In this document: positions 1 to 8,583 of the stretch, one piece after another
How positions within the stretch are numbered: position 1 is the stretch's first letter
Layout: each line of letters begins with the position of its first letter
Source: Anaerolineae bacterium
GTDB taxonomy: Bacteria > Chloroflexota > Anaerolineae > Aggregatilineales > Phototrophicaceae
DNA: 64,000 nt
Assembly: GCA_017303635.1 (NCBI GenBank)
Contig: JAFLCG010000002.1
Coordinates: 62,001 to 126,000 of the forward strand
Reading direction: 5' to 3'
Translations under genes and position numbers: made by a program
The notes under the pieces: model-generated
The model's database searches: none
What the model saw: the letters and a program-made list of their open reading frames with translations, nothing else
Told to the model about the DNA's origin: nothing

Positions 1-798
1 GCGCCAGGCCGCCTTATTCAAATCTACCAGTCGGAAGTCGTTATCCAGAATCAGGACTGCATCATTCATCACTTCAATGACGGTATCCCGAGCAATTGGT
101 GTGACATCCAACAGGCGATAACGGACGATGCCCAACGAAAGCGAAAAGCCGGTAATGGCAAACGCCAGCGAGGTCAAGTCAAAAGGAATGAACCGGGATA
201 AGAACAGGGCGTTACCAATCCAGGGCATCAAGACACCCAGTACGACGAGAGCGCTGAGGGTGCGCTGTCGCTGATGGGCGCGCAGGAGCGCCCGTGACAG
301 GGCCGCCGTACTCACGAGCAGGACGACATAGGCATACGCGGTGTGAAACCAGAACAGCGGCCCATACGTGTTTTCAAGCAGGACGATATTGCTGACTTCG
401 ACAAGGTTAGTTCGCAGCCAGAACAACTGATGTAATGGATTGGTCAGCGTGAATAGGAGCAGCAGCAGTGGCTCGATGGCCAGAATGAGGATCCATCTGC
501 TGGTGGTATAACGGCGCAGGCCGACATACTGCAGCGCAAACAGGGGCAGGCTCCACAGAATCAGCGCCACCCCCATATACACAAAAGGCAGCGCCGTCCG
601 CTTTTGCTCAAAATCAGGCAGGGTGATGATGAGAATGTCCGCGATGCTCCAGATGGCAGCACCCAACATCATCGGGACGAGCCAGCGCGCAATGGGACGC
701 TGTATGATCGCCCGATAAGCCATCCAACTAATGAAAAGCGAAGTGCAAAAGCCCAGCACCAACAGAACGAGAACTAAGTTTGCACTAAAGAAAGCCAT
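1..798 (-). CDS. Sensor protein with N-terminal 7TM histidine-kinase domain, truncated by window edge
   Basis: This open frame starts at ATG 796-798 on the minus strand and runs off the window, giving 266 residues. About seven hydrophobic segments fill residues 1-225 (it begins MAFFSANLVLVLLVLG). They are followed by the linker GIVRYRLLDVTPIARD and a PAS-like start, VMNDAVLILDNDFRLVDLNKAAWR. This arrangement matches the histidine-kinase N-terminal 7TM sensor family, where the membrane part senses an unknown ligand and a PAS plus kinase or diguanylate cyclase output follows. The output domain lies outside the window, so the catalytic type is unknown. It is the most downstream member of a minus-strand run that includes the propeller gene at 880-1923, 81 bases upstream. 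Confidence 0.8.
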   Translation of the reverse strand, partial: MAFFSANLVLVLLVLGFCTSLFISWMAYRAIIQRPIARWLVPMMLGAAIWSIADILIITLPDFEQKRTALPFVYMGVALILWSLPLFALQYVGLRRYTTSRWILILAIEPLLLLLFTLTNPLHQLFWLRTNLVEVSNIVLLENTYGPLFWFHTAYAYVVLLVSTAALSRALLRAHQRQRTLSALVVLGVLMPWIGNALFLSRFIPFDLTSLAFAITGFSLSLGIVRYRLLDVTPIARDTVIEVMNDAVLILDNDFRLVDLNKAAWR

Positions 799-879
799 CC
801 TGGTTTATGGCTCCCACCACACGTCTATGTACAGGAGATAAACATCATATAAAGCTATGGTACACCACAAACCCGTAAT

Positions 880-1923
880 TTATGGCTTATGTGTTTTTGT
901 CAAAGGGATATGAAACCGTGGAACAGCTTGTTGTAGGGGCTGTAGCGGACTGGTTGTGCCTGACGGTCGCCAGGCCGGGGCGACCTCAACCCAGCGATCA
1001 CGAGTCAGGCGGGTGAGGCAGCGGCGTGGATCGCCTTCACAGTCCAGTCGGTAGAGATATAGATCCCCTTGCTGACGACGATAGATAACCAGCGCCAGGC
1101 GATCCCCTTGCGGTGACCAGGCGGGCATTTCCACCCAGTCAAAGCCCGTATCAATCCGTTGGGCAGCACGTCGTTCGACCATATCGATCAACCCGACACG
1201 CATTCGTGAGCGCATGGTGTAATTAAAGGACAACCAGCGTCCATCGGGTGACCACTGCGGATAGAGGTCGTTGGTCAAGCCGCTAAAAACCTGCTGAATG
1301 CGTTCCGCACAGGGATCAAAGCAAGCCGCCGGGACGATATAGAGATCAGTATTAAACGACTCGCCTAAATCCCCGGCAAACGCGATCCACAGCCCATCCG
1401 GTGACCAGTTCGGTTGAAGCTGGTTAGAGCGGCTTGTCAGCGTGAGCATCTGGGGTTCACAAGCAGGCTTCATGACCCTGCAATCGGCCGGGAGGCGAGC
1501 CAGACGCTGCCCGGTCATCCCCTCAGCCCGCATCTGAAACACGATCCAGGCTCCATCCGGCGACCAATCCGGTTGGGCGACTTCCAGATCGGCGGTGAGA
1601 GGCTGCGGTTTGCGGTCGCAGGTTATCCAGAGTGAATCACAAAAAACTTGCTGCCGCGTAATGGCGGGTCCTTCAAGGGTTGTGGTTACATACATCAGTG
1701 CATTTCCATCGGGGGACCAATCCGCCTGGGACTCATCCCCTGCGCCCCAGGTGATGCGAGCGGTCAGGCGTGAGGGCACATCCAGCAGATACAGATTCAT
1801 GTCGCCCGCAGCCAGCGAGCCAAAAACGATCTGCCCGGCAGAAGGCAACCGCGACCCAATCCCCAACATCAGCACCAGGCTCAGGCTGAAGATGAGGATC
1901 AGACTTGCCAGTAGACGCAGCAT
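880..1923 (-). CDS. Membrane-anchored TolB-like PD40 beta-propeller protein
   Basis: The protein has 347 residues. An N-terminal hydrophobic segment (MLRLLASLILIFSLSLVLML) acts as signal or anchor. Repeated PD40/WD40-like blades follow, recognisable by WSPDG motifs (ADWSPDGNALMYV, PDWSPDGAWIVFQ, PNWSPDGLWIAFA, PQWSPDGRWLSFN, PAWSPQGDRLALV). Such propellers usually act outside the membrane as binding scaffolds; no catalytic residues can be assigned. Six cysteines fall in loops in pairs (for example CDSLWITC), which may form disulfides. I chose ATG 1923 over the longer TTG start at 1953 because the longer start lies inside an inverted repeat at 1951-1978 and the signal segment begins properly at the ATG. 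Neither start has a good Shine-Dalgarno sequence. Confidence 0.75.
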   Translation of the reverse strand: MLRLLASLILIFSLSLVLMLGIGSRLPSAGQIVFGSLAAGDMNLYLLDVPSRLTARITWGAGDESQADWSPDGNALMYVTTTLEGPAITRQQVFCDSLWITCDRKPQPLTADLEVAQPDWSPDGAWIVFQMRAEGMTGQRLARLPADCRVMKPACEPQMLTLTSRSNQLQPNWSPDGLWIAFAGDLGESFNTDLYIVPAACFDPCAERIQQVFSGLTNDLYPQWSPDGRWLSFNYTMRSRMRVGLIDMVERRAAQRIDTGFDWVEMPAWSPQGDRLALVIYRRQQGDLYLYRLDCEGDPRRCLTRLTRDRWVEVAPAWRPSGTTSPLQPLQQAVPRFHIPLTKTHKP

Positions 1924-1950
1924 GATGGAGGGCACCTGTACAGGAGCGAG

Positions 1951-1978
1951 CAACCTGACCTTATCCGGTCAGGTTGCT
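1951..1978 (-). terminator. Inverted repeat between two minus-strand genes, possible terminator
   Basis: CAACCTGACC and GGTCAGGTTG form a perfect 10-bp stem with a 6-base loop. It lies 29 bases past the stop of the membrane-protein gene at 2008-3411. The minus strand has no strong T-tract after the stem. The plus strand does (CTTGTTT), so the direction of termination is uncertain. Confidence 0.4.
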
Positions 1979-2007
1979 TGTTTAGATGCTCAATAGTTCG
2001 TGATGTA

Positions 2008-3411
2008 TCAAGCACTGGGCATAGACGATGTGAGGATGAAAAACACCGCCACAACGACAATCACCACCGTCAATAGGGACAGGTAACGTAGGACGGGTTT
2101 GGCAATGACCGGCAAATCAACCGGGAGTTCAAAACGCACCGTTCGGAGGACAACGCCCCCAAGGATATTTCCCATGTGAACGGCTGCGAGCGCACCCACA
2201 AAGATAGCGATCACCATGCCGGGTAGATTGCCTGCACTCAGGATAGGATCCGTAAATGAGATCGGAATTTGCGGGAGTACTGCCAGCGTACCGGCCAACG
2301 TGGCTGCCCCAGCTGACCAGAGCGCGTTTACCGGAAGGCTGCGCGAGGCCCGATACCAGGCAACCAGATCCAGCGACAGGAAGAAAGGCAGCGTCAGGAA
2401 CATTGTCTCCATGCCGGTATCGCCGTAGCCAAAAGCCAGAAACAGAGCACTACGAACAACCGAGGCAATCACCCAGACTAGCGTAGCCGCCCCTATACGA
2501 CGAGTGATTTGCAGTGCCATCGCTGCGGGATAGATGGACACAAACGCCGCTAGGAAAGGCATCGCCCAATCCGGTCGAGCAGCCACCAGCGCCGGTAATC
2601 GGGGTAATGCGTGGGTCGAAAGCGCAATGACCTCCCAATCGCCCAGGGTGGGCATCAGGAGCGAGATGAAAGTGAAAGCCAGCGAGATCAGGATTAACAC
2701 TTCCATGACATTGGTCTGGCGGATGCTCGTCCAGGTCTGCCGCAGCGGTGTATACGACAGGAAAATACTCATGGTTCCAATTGCCGTGAAGGTACTGGAA
2801 ATGCTAAAGACGATATGCGGTACGCTCAACCCGGTTAAGTCTTCCCCATAGATGACATGCCATAGGGGGTCCGCGGGTAAGGTAAACAACATAGCAACCC
2901 CGCCAATGAAGATCAGCGTGACAGGAATATCCGCCTTAAAGCGCTGCCTCAAGCTGCCACTGCTGTGCTGCAGCATCCGCGACCACATATATGCCGCAAC
3001 CAGAATAGGGGCAGTCAGCGCGACATAGATAAACTGATGGGGTGCCCAGAAAAAGTCTTCGCCAAAGGGTAAACCTGAACGGACATGCCAGGTAACATCC
3101 CAAAGGCCCCCTCCAATCCCTACGGCAGACATCAAAGTCAGAAACAGGGCTACTCCCTGCCGAAGCCCGTGCGTGAGCGGCAGCTTTCGGCTAGGAGCGA
3201 GGTTACGAGGCAGCGGTTGAATGACGGTATACCAGGCCAATCCCATCAAGGCCGCAATGCCCAGAAAGAGCAGAATCAGCCCAATCACGAAAGCGGTCAG
3301 GTTTGCACCAGCAGGCAAGCCGGAAAATAGACTAAGTAGTGCATAAACCAGCACCATGGCCGCCATGAATCTGAAAATAATCCGGTTATTCTCGTGAGAC
3401 GCAGGTTGCAC
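2008..3411 (-). CDS. Multi-pass membrane protein with duplicated WH...PH motif, unknown function
   Basis: The 467-residue protein has roughly 11-12 hydrophobic helices. I do not recognise a named family with certainty. Two similar motif pairs stand out: WDVTWH (His109) followed by APHQFIY (His125), and DPLWH (His185) followed by VPHIVFS (His199). Both are spaced alike (16 and 14 residues), which suggests an internal duplication and a histidine-ligated metal or haem site in the membrane. The GTG start at 3411 is supported by GGAG eight bases upstream. It is the first gene of a minus-strand run. No enzyme activity can be claimed. Confidence 0.8.
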   Translation of the reverse strand: MQPASHENNRIIFRFMAAMVLVYALLSLFSGLPAGANLTAFVIGLILLFLGIAALMGLAWYTVIQPLPRNLAPSRKLPLTHGLRQGVALFLTLMSAVGIGGGLWDVTWHVRSGLPFGEDFFWAPHQFIYVALTAPILVAAYMWSRMLQHSSGSLRQRFKADIPVTLIFIGGVAMLFTLPADPLWHVIYGEDLTGLSVPHIVFSISSTFTAIGTMSIFLSYTPLRQTWTSIRQTNVMEVLILISLAFTFISLLMPTLGDWEVIALSTHALPRLPALVAARPDWAMPFLAAFVSIYPAAMALQITRRIGAATLVWVIASVVRSALFLAFGYGDTGMETMFLTLPFFLSLDLVAWYRASRSLPVNALWSAGAATLAGTLAVLPQIPISFTDPILSAGNLPGMVIAIFVGALAAVHMGNILGGVVLRTVRFELPVDLPVIAKPVLRYLSLLTVVIVVVAVFFILTSSMPSA

Positions 3412-3500
3412 CAGGTTACTCCACTTTTGGAATAGAGATTGAAATATTCCAGAGATTGTACAGTGAATTCGGTTTTGCTGCTCAGGATTGCCGTTCGTGC

Positions 3501-3531
3501 AGGAGGTTCAAAACACAGCGCTGAACCTCCT
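3501..3531 (-). terminator. Hairpin downstream of the TfoX-C gene
   Basis: AGGAGGTTCA (3501-3510) and TGAACCTCCT (3522-3531) pair perfectly around an 11-base loop, 27 bases after the stop of the gene at 3559-3819. No T-tract follows on the minus strand. It may be a terminator or an mRNA 3' stabiliser. Confidence 0.35.
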
Positions 3532-3558
3532 ATGAATAGTAGACAGCTTCGGGGTTCT

Positions 3559-3819
3559 TCAAGGGGATTCGTGTTCCACCTGAGCGCGGAGATCATCCTT
3601 CATATCCGGCGGCAGGGCTGTCCAGTGGATATCCAGGATAGCAGCTTGCAAGCCCCAGAGCGCGTTCAGGGAGACTTTCTCCGGAAAGCGCTCTTTCAGC
3701 CGTTTATAGACTTCCACCGCTCCGAACCGATCGAGATCTGCCGGCGTGTGGATGCCAACCTCATGCAGCCATTCCCGAGTCTTTGGCCCGATATTTTTCA
3801 GTGAGGCGAGGCTATCCAT
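3559..3819 (-). CDS. TfoX C-terminal domain (helix-hairpin-helix) protein
   Basis: This 86-residue protein consists of one TfoX_C-type domain. It has LKNIGPKTREWLHEVGI, then TPADLDRFGAVEVYKRL, then SLNALWGLQAAILDIHW near the end, in the order typical for the family. The fold contains a helix-hairpin-helix (NIGPKT) expected to touch DNA or protein. The competence role known for full-length TfoX cannot be assumed, because the N-terminal domain is absent. The ATG at 3819 is chosen because GGAGGAGG lies just upstream. It overlaps the stop of the HEAT-repeat gene by eight bases, so the two are probably translationally coupled. Confidence 0.85.
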   Translation of the reverse strand: MDSLASLKNIGPKTREWLHEVGIHTPADLDRFGAVEVYKRLKERFPEKVSLNALWGLQAAILDIHWTALPPDMKDDLRAQVEHESP

Positions 3820-4267
3820 AGCCCTCCTCCGCTTCGAGTTCAATCAGTTCCCGGCGAGCAGTATCTCGAACGGATAAGTCCGGGTCAGTTCTCAGGATGC
3901 GGCGCAGGTCAGCGCGCAGATCCACTCGCAAGTGGCAGCCATCCGGTTTACATTTCTCGCAGGCCAGCGCATGGATGGCATGGCGACGGTTCTTTGGAGT
4001 TGGATCAGTATAGGCAGCATCCAGTAGCGGTTGGACATAGCTCTCATCCGCGAGATGATCCATCAACTGGATGCACCACCAACGGATTTTGCTGTTGCGG
4101 TGTTTTAGTCCCCGGATGAGCGCCGCTTTTGCTTCAGGACTGACCTTGACGCGGCGTAGTTCAGTAGCAGTCAGGCCACCCACCAGGGCGCGGATAGTGT
4201 CATTGCGTCGGGTCTTATCGCCTAACCGTTCAACCAGTTGATCGGGTGATGGCCTATGATCTACCAT
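3812..4267 (-). CDS. HEAT-repeat-like protein
   Basis: The 151-residue alpha-helical protein shows HEAT/PBS-lyase-like repeats: AKAALIRGLKHRNSKIRWWCIQL, then YVQPLLDAAYTDPTPKNRRHA, then LRRILRTDPDLSVRDTARRE. Cysteines at CEKCKPDGCHL in the middle repeat could bind a metal. No catalytic residues are visible, so a scaffold role is most likely. The ATG at 4267 has a G-rich stretch (GGGGG) as a possible ribosome-binding site. It is co-transcribed with the overlapping TfoX-C gene and diverges from slyD. Confidence 0.75.
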   Translation of the reverse strand: MVDHRPSPDQLVERLGDKTRRNDTIRALVGGLTATELRRVKVSPEAKAALIRGLKHRNSKIRWWCIQLMDHLADESYVQPLLDAAYTDPTPKNRRHAIHALACEKCKPDGCHLRVDLRADLRRILRTDPDLSVRDTARRELIELEAEEGYG

Positions 4268-4370
4268 GTTCCCCCCTCTGACCTACTGTGAACCTATGAT
4301 AGGAGAAATGCTCCTCGCCAGTCAATCAGCTTGGTCGATTCACTTCCTCTCTCGTTATTCTCGCTCGGAC

Positions 4371-4379
4371 TGCTATAAT
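4371..4379 (+). promoter_or_regulatory. Extended -10 promoter of slyD
   Basis: TGCTATAAT is a consensus extended -10 (TGn plus TATAAT) placed 42 bases upstream of the slyD ATG. No clear -35 hexamer is visible, which is common for extended -10 promoters. The same nonamer precedes the genes at 28602-30068 and 44125-45300. Confidence 0.6.
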
Positions 4380-4421
4380 CAACCCTCAGCAAACCCAACC
4401 TGGCATCGAAAGGAATGCACA

Positions 4422-4934
4422 ATGGCTGTGGACAAGATCGCAGAGGGCGTCGTAGTCAGCATGACCTATGTGCTGACAGTCGATGGCGAGGAAGTAGGCC
4501 GTGCCAACGCGGATGAGCCGCTGGAATACCTGCATGGCGCGGAGAACATTGTCCCTGGCCTGGAAGCCGCTTTAGAGGGCAAGGTGATCGGTGATACGGT
4601 GCATGTCGTCGTACCGCCGGAAGATGCCTACGGCTACTATGACGAGGACGAGGTGGATGAATTCGACCTGGAAGACATCCCGGGTGGTGAAGCGCTGGAA
4701 CCGGGCATGATGGTCGAGGTCGAGGATGACGACGGGTATATCTATACCGGCACCGTCATGGAAGTGACCGAAGACAGCATCGTGGTCGACTTTAATCCCC
4801 CCCTGGCGGGCAAGACCCTGACCTTTGATGTGCAGGTCGTCGGACTGCGGGAAGCCGATGCCGAAGAACTGGATCATGGGCATCCGCATTCGCTCAATGA
4901 CTATTATGACGACGAGGAAGAAGACGAAGAATAG
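4422..4934 (+). CDS. slyD: FKBP-type peptidyl-prolyl isomerase, SlyD-like
   Basis: The 170-residue protein has the SlyD arrangement: a split FKBP domain (MAVDKIAEGVVVSMTYVLTVDG, LEYLHGAENIVPGLEAALEG), the insert-in-flap chaperone domain from about residue 70 to 130 (VVPPEDAYGYYDEDEVDEF through GTVMEVTEDSIVVDFNPPLAG), and return to FKBP (KTLTFDVQVVGLREA). It should catalyse cis-trans isomerisation of prolyl bonds and act as a cytosolic folding helper. The C-terminus is short, acidic and has a few histidines (DHGHPHS), unlike the long metal-binding tail of E. coli SlyD. ATG 4422 follows AGGA by eight bases. The gene appears monocistronic, between an extended -10 promoter and a strong terminator. 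Confidence 0.93.
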   Translation: MAVDKIAEGVVVSMTYVLTVDGEEVGRANADEPLEYLHGAENIVPGLEAALEGKVIGDTVHVVVPPEDAYGYYDEDEVDEFDLEDIPGGEALEPGMMVEVEDDDGYIYTGTVMEVTEDSIVVDFNPPLAGKTLTFDVQVVGLREADAEELDHGHPHSLNDYYDDEEEDEE

Positions 4935-4969
4935 TCTTTAGTCGACAACCAATAGTCACCAGCCAGACA

Positions 4970-5002
4970 AAACGGGGCTTACTTTCACAGTAAGCCCCGT
5001 TT
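4970..5002 (+). terminator. Terminator of slyD
   Basis: AAACGGGGCTTACT pairs with AGTAAGCCCCGTTT around a 5-base loop, forming a perfect 14-bp stem 35 bases after the slyD stop. It ends in TTT. Confidence 0.8.
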
Positions 5003-5015
5003 GATTCTAAGCCCG

Positions 5016-5044
5016 GAAGAGGCGACCTGTCAGGTCGCCTCTTC
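5016..5044 (-). terminator. Terminator of the PD40 gene at 5050-6708
   Basis: GAAGAGGCGACCTG pairs with CAGGTCGCCTCTTC with only one base between the arms. It lies just beyond the minus-strand stop at 5050 and back-to-back with the slyD terminator. It separates two convergent genes. Confidence 0.7.
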
Positions 5045-5049
5045 AGTTC

Positions 5050-6708
5050 TTACAGTGGCAACCAGGCCAGCGGCGCAAGGAAGGTCTGATTTTCAACCTT
5101 GCCGTCGATGATCTCAGCGCCGCTGTAGATGCTGGTGGAAGCCGCGCTGTTCACATCCAGCAGGATGGTGGTGGCATAGGGCGGTTCGTTCGGGTCTTCC
5201 ACCACTTCCCAGTTGAGCAGCCCAAATCGCAGGCCATCGGCTGAAAGGGCCAACGCCGGGCTGAAGCGTCCCCGCGCCAGTCGGCTGGCATTCCCGCTGG
5301 CCAGGTCAAGGTCGATTATCGCGTTGTTCGTACCATTAAGTCCACCGGCCACCGCCAGCACGCGGCGGCTATCCGGGGTGAAGCGGATCGCCGAGATGGC
5401 ATCACCCGAGCTACCAGCAGTCAAGCGGATTGTCGGGGCCAGGGGATCACCCAGATTGATGGCCTGCAATTCAGCGTCGCCAGCAGTCGTGGTGACAACG
5501 ACCGCCAGCCAGCGCCCATCGGGTGAGAGGCGCGGGATACTCTGCACCGTACCGCTATAGGTTGGCATCACCACTCCAGCTTCAATGATCGGCTGGACGC
5601 GCATATCCGCCATGGTCATACGGAACAGGGCGGCGGTATTGGCCGTGCGTCCATCCGGCACGCTGAAAACTACCTGAGTGCCGTCGGACGAGATCAACAC
5701 CTGACCGGCACGGGCAAAGGCGGCAAAAGCACCCCGCGCCGCATCGCTGGCAGCCAGAGTCGCACTACGTTCCGCCGGGTTGACGATATAAAGCTGCCAG
5801 ATTTGCTGACGTTCGGCGGGTTCGTTGGGACAGCGTTGACCAAGCAAAGCGACCAACCGACCATCAGGTGCAGTTTGAAGCGAAGCACTGGTGAAACGGC
5901 AGTCCTCGGTATTGGGCTGGAGGGTCGCCACTTCACGCTCGCTGCTGCCATCCCAGAGGAGAACGGCAGCTTCATCGGCCTCACCCTGGTTGTTGGTGAA
6001 GAAACTGATGAAGGCGGCATTATCATCAGTCAGGTCGAAAGCAGCCACGTTCTCGTAGGTATAGACCTGGGCAGCATTGGAAGCGCTGTAGAGCTTGAGG
6101 AAGCCATCCGGGAATTCGCTCTGGCGGGCATCCGGCTCAAAAGCGATATACCCAAAGCGAGCACCATCCGGGGCAAACTGGAACGTGCCACTACCGACAC
6201 AGGCCAGCGCCTGAACGTCATCAATCTTCTGCGGGACGGCTGCGCCCCGGAAGAGATACAGTTCACCCGCATCCAACCCCACATAGACTGCAACCGCGCG
6301 TCCGTCCGGGCTGATGGCCTGATCGCCACAGAGTTCGACACGGCTGGTCTGCGGCGGGATCGCCAATAGGGAGGTCGCCGCACCACTGGCATCCACCGCC
6401 ACAAGTTCACCGGGTTCCGCAGCAGATTGCTGCCCCGGCCCTGGCCCTTTACCCCGCCAGGCCAGCAGCAAAGCAGGATCCGGTTCCGGGATGGGGGTAC
6501 CTAACACAGCTGTGGACTGAACCGCAGGTTGGTTCTGTTCGGGCAGGCTGGCGGCAGAAAGGCTGACTTCCTGGATTTGCGGCGCGCCCATCCGCCAGAC
6601 GAAAAAGAGCATCACCCCGCCTACCAGCAGCAGGCCTAGAATCATCAATAGAAAGATCGAACGGTTATCAGCGCGGCCCGCTGACCGAGGCATGTGGGTC
6701 ATCGTCAT
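5050..6708 (-). CDS. Membrane-anchored PD40 beta-propeller protein
   Basis: The 552-residue protein starts with a short basic cytosolic tail (MTMTHMPRSAGRADNR). One transmembrane helix follows (FLLMILGLLLVGGVMLFFV), then a large extracytoplasmic domain. PD40-like blade motifs recur: ISPDGRAVAVYVG, FAPDGARFGYIAF, LSPDGRWLAVVVT, FTPDSRRVLAVAG and LSADGLRFGLLNW. No catalytic motif is evident; ligand or surface binding is the likely role. The ATG at 6708 is preferred over an upstream start at 6858 because the latter would overlap the divergent gene's promoter and put extra residues before the anchor. AAGGATG lies upstream of 6708. Confidence 0.8.
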   Translation of the reverse strand: MTMTHMPRSAGRADNRSIFLLMILGLLLVGGVMLFFVWRMGAPQIQEVSLSAASLPEQNQPAVQSTAVLGTPIPEPDPALLLAWRGKGPGPGQQSAAEPGELVAVDASGAATSLLAIPPQTSRVELCGDQAISPDGRAVAVYVGLDAGELYLFRGAAVPQKIDDVQALACVGSGTFQFAPDGARFGYIAFEPDARQSEFPDGFLKLYSASNAAQVYTYENVAAFDLTDDNAAFISFFTNNQGEADEAAVLLWDGSSEREVATLQPNTEDCRFTSASLQTAPDGRLVALLGQRCPNEPAERQQIWQLYIVNPAERSATLAASDAARGAFAAFARAGQVLISSDGTQVVFSVPDGRTANTAALFRMTMADMRVQPIIEAGVVMPTYSGTVQSIPRLSPDGRWLAVVVTTTAGDAELQAINLGDPLAPTIRLTAGSSGDAISAIRFTPDSRRVLAVAGGLNGTNNAIIDLDLASGNASRLARGRFSPALALSADGLRFGLLNWEVVEDPNEPPYATTILLDVNSAASTSIYSGAEIIDGKVENQTFLAPLAWLPL

Positions 6709-6882
6709 ACGAGGACATCCTTTGAGTCGATGTGAAATAGACTGGCGTTTATCCTTCACTATAGCGAGGATTGATATGGAAAGGCGATAGTACGGCGGGG
6801 GGAGAGCCATAACGAACGTAAAGACAGAGAGTACCCAAAAACAACTTTGCAAAGTCATTCAGCAGGTTTTCAAAAATCAGCA

Positions 6883-6888
6883 TATACT
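6883..6888 (+). promoter_or_regulatory. Possible -10 element of the glycoside hydrolase gene
   Basis: TATACT lies 36 bases before the ATG at 6925, in the 216-base divergent region shared with the propeller gene. The -35 is weak. On the opposite strand TATAGT at 6758-6763 could serve the propeller gene. Confidence 0.35.
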
Positions 6889-6924
6889 CTCCCTAACACC
6901 CTACATTACAACTGGAGAGCAAAC

Positions 6925-8511
6925 ATGGGCGGGACGGGATTCCTCCTTCAATGGCCTTCCGATGCGCGACCGGCGACCATCGCCGCGCCGTATGACCCCG
7001 CGACGGGCATCGTTCGCTTGAACGCGGCCGCTGGCACCACTGTTCAGGCCGGGGCTGCCGGTCGTGTGGGCGATGTGGGTGCGAATATCGTCACTTTACA
7101 TTGCGGTGCCTATACGGTGCGCTACGGGAATCTGAAATCCATCCGGGTACAAACGGGGCAAAATATTGAAGCAAATACGATCCTTGGGGAGTCTGCCGGA
7201 CCAGCCATTTCGGTGAGCATCGCCCAACCGATTGACCCAACCCCGCTGCTGGTGATGCCGCCTGCGCTGCCGGTAACGCCGCCGACCCCGGTTCCTTCCC
7301 CGGAACCTGCCAAACCCGGCGTCAAAAGTTATGTGCAACCAACCCAGGCCGGGCTGCGGGTGCGGGAAAAGCCGGTAGATGGCAATACGCTGGCGTTCGT
7401 CGGCACCTTCGATGTCATGGAAGCGCTCGAACCAGCGGCGGATGTCAAACGCAAGCTGGGCGTTGATAACGAGTGGATCAAAGTTAAAACGATGGGTGGC
7501 GTGACGGGGTTCAGCGCCGGGAAGTTCCTGCAAGCCTATACCGGGGAATATCCACCGCCAGTCGTCCAGCCGGTACCGGGTGCATTGAATATCACCGGCA
7601 TGAACCTGGATATGAACCACCCACTGGGACACCCGGACCCGGCCCGCCTCAAAGGGATGGGCTGGATTCGTGTCAAACTGAATGTATCTTACAATCCAGC
7701 CAATAACACCTATGGCAACCGGGATGTGAAAGCGGCGGTCGAACGCACCATCCCCTTCCTGCAACCCTATGTCAAAGCCGGGCTGAAAGTCCTCATGGTG
7801 CTGACCCATCAGCTCTATGGCGAAGGAGCCGGTTTCCTCTGGCCTGCCATGAACAGCGGCAAGTGGAATGAACTCATCCCGACCTATGCCGACTTTGCCA
7901 AACAGGCAGCGACCCTCTTCAAGCCGACGGGACTCGTCCATGCCTGGCAGATCTGGAATGAACAGGATACCGATCCATCAGTCGCCCGTGCTGCCGTGCC
8001 GATTCCAGCAGCCGATTACGGACGGATGCTGACGGCCACCATCCGTGCCATCAAGTCAGTTGATCCGGCGGCGATCTGCATCACCGGCGGTCACGTCAGC
8101 GGGCCGGGCAAGGGGCAGATTTATGCGCGAGCGACGCTGAATGCGATGGCTGCTGATGTCCGACCGGATGGCATCGCCTCTCATCCCTATGGACGCGGCG
8201 TGCGCGGCAATATGTTCAGCCCTTTCGGAGCGCTGGAAGAAGAAATTAGTGGCTATGCGTCTGTGATACCGGGCAAGCCCGTTTGGTTCACCGAATGGGG
8301 CGTACTCGATCAGCAGGGCAATACTGGCCTGGCTCCTAAAGTGATCGATTATGCGCGTGGGTTTGTAAACATCATCAAGTCGCAGTATGCCAATCAGGTG
8401 GCGTGTGCGATCTGGTACGCCTGGGCGGATAGCATGGATAACGGCTATGGGTTGGTCGATGCAGCCAATAATCCCAAAGCGGCCCTCATGGACCCGTTCC
8501 TGCGGCTATAG
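6925..8511 (+). CDS. Multidomain glycoside hydrolase (clan GH-A type) with SH3-like domain
   Basis: The 528-residue protein has three parts. Residues 1-110 resemble a lipoyl/peptidase-M23-like beta domain (APYDPATGIVRLNAAAGTTV, RYGNLKSIRVQTGQN) but lack the M23 metal motifs. A proline-rich linker leads to an SH3b-like domain at about 135-205 (GLRVREKP, WIKVKTMGGVTGF). Residues 220-528 form a TIM-barrel hydrolase. The candidate acid/base is Glu346 in WQIWNEQD, the nucleophile Glu457 in VWFTEWG, and His420 in SHPYG supports the fold. The substrate is unknown. There is no signal peptide at the chosen start (ATG 6925, GGAGAG seven bases upstream). A second protein with related parts lies at 35640-37124. 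Confidence 0.85.
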   Translation: MGGTGFLLQWPSDARPATIAAPYDPATGIVRLNAAAGTTVQAGAAGRVGDVGANIVTLHCGAYTVRYGNLKSIRVQTGQNIEANTILGESAGPAISVSIAQPIDPTPLLVMPPALPVTPPTPVPSPEPAKPGVKSYVQPTQAGLRVREKPVDGNTLAFVGTFDVMEALEPAADVKRKLGVDNEWIKVKTMGGVTGFSAGKFLQAYTGEYPPPVVQPVPGALNITGMNLDMNHPLGHPDPARLKGMGWIRVKLNVSYNPANNTYGNRDVKAAVERTIPFLQPYVKAGLKVLMVLTHQLYGEGAGFLWPAMNSGKWNELIPTYADFAKQAATLFKPTGLVHAWQIWNEQDTDPSVARAAVPIPAADYGRMLTATIRAIKSVDPAAICITGGHVSGPGKGQIYARATLNAMAADVRPDGIASHPYGRGVRGNMFSPFGALEEEISGYASVIPGKPVWFTEWGVLDQQGNTGLAPKVIDYARGFVNIIKSQYANQVACAIWYAWADSMDNGYGLVDAANNPKAALMDPFLRL

Positions 8512-8540
8512 CCGAGGGCTTCCACAAAACTTCACCTGAA

Positions 8541-8566
8541 TGTAGGGGCGGCCCGGCGGGTTGCCC
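8541..8566. repeat. Partial copy of the TGTAGGGGCG dispersed repeat
   Basis: The segment starts TGTAGGGGCG and continues GCCCGGCGGGTTGCCC, an imperfect palindrome. It is closely similar to parts of the segments at 24774-24892 and 50888-50910. It lies in the 72-base gap between two convergent genes. Confidence 0.6.
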
Positions 8567-8583
8567 TTATTGCGTCATACTCG

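Noticed and set aside
3297..3596. 99-codon minus-strand frame upstream of the membrane protein
   Set aside because: Overlaps two well-supported genes and a hairpin; no start signal.
6709..6858. 50-codon N-terminal extension of the PD40 protein
   Set aside because: Would overlap the divergent promoter and put hydrophobic residues before an already complete membrane anchor.
7096..7941. 281-codon minus-strand frame over the glycoside hydrolase
   Set aside because: Antisense shadow of a gene with clear catalytic motifs.
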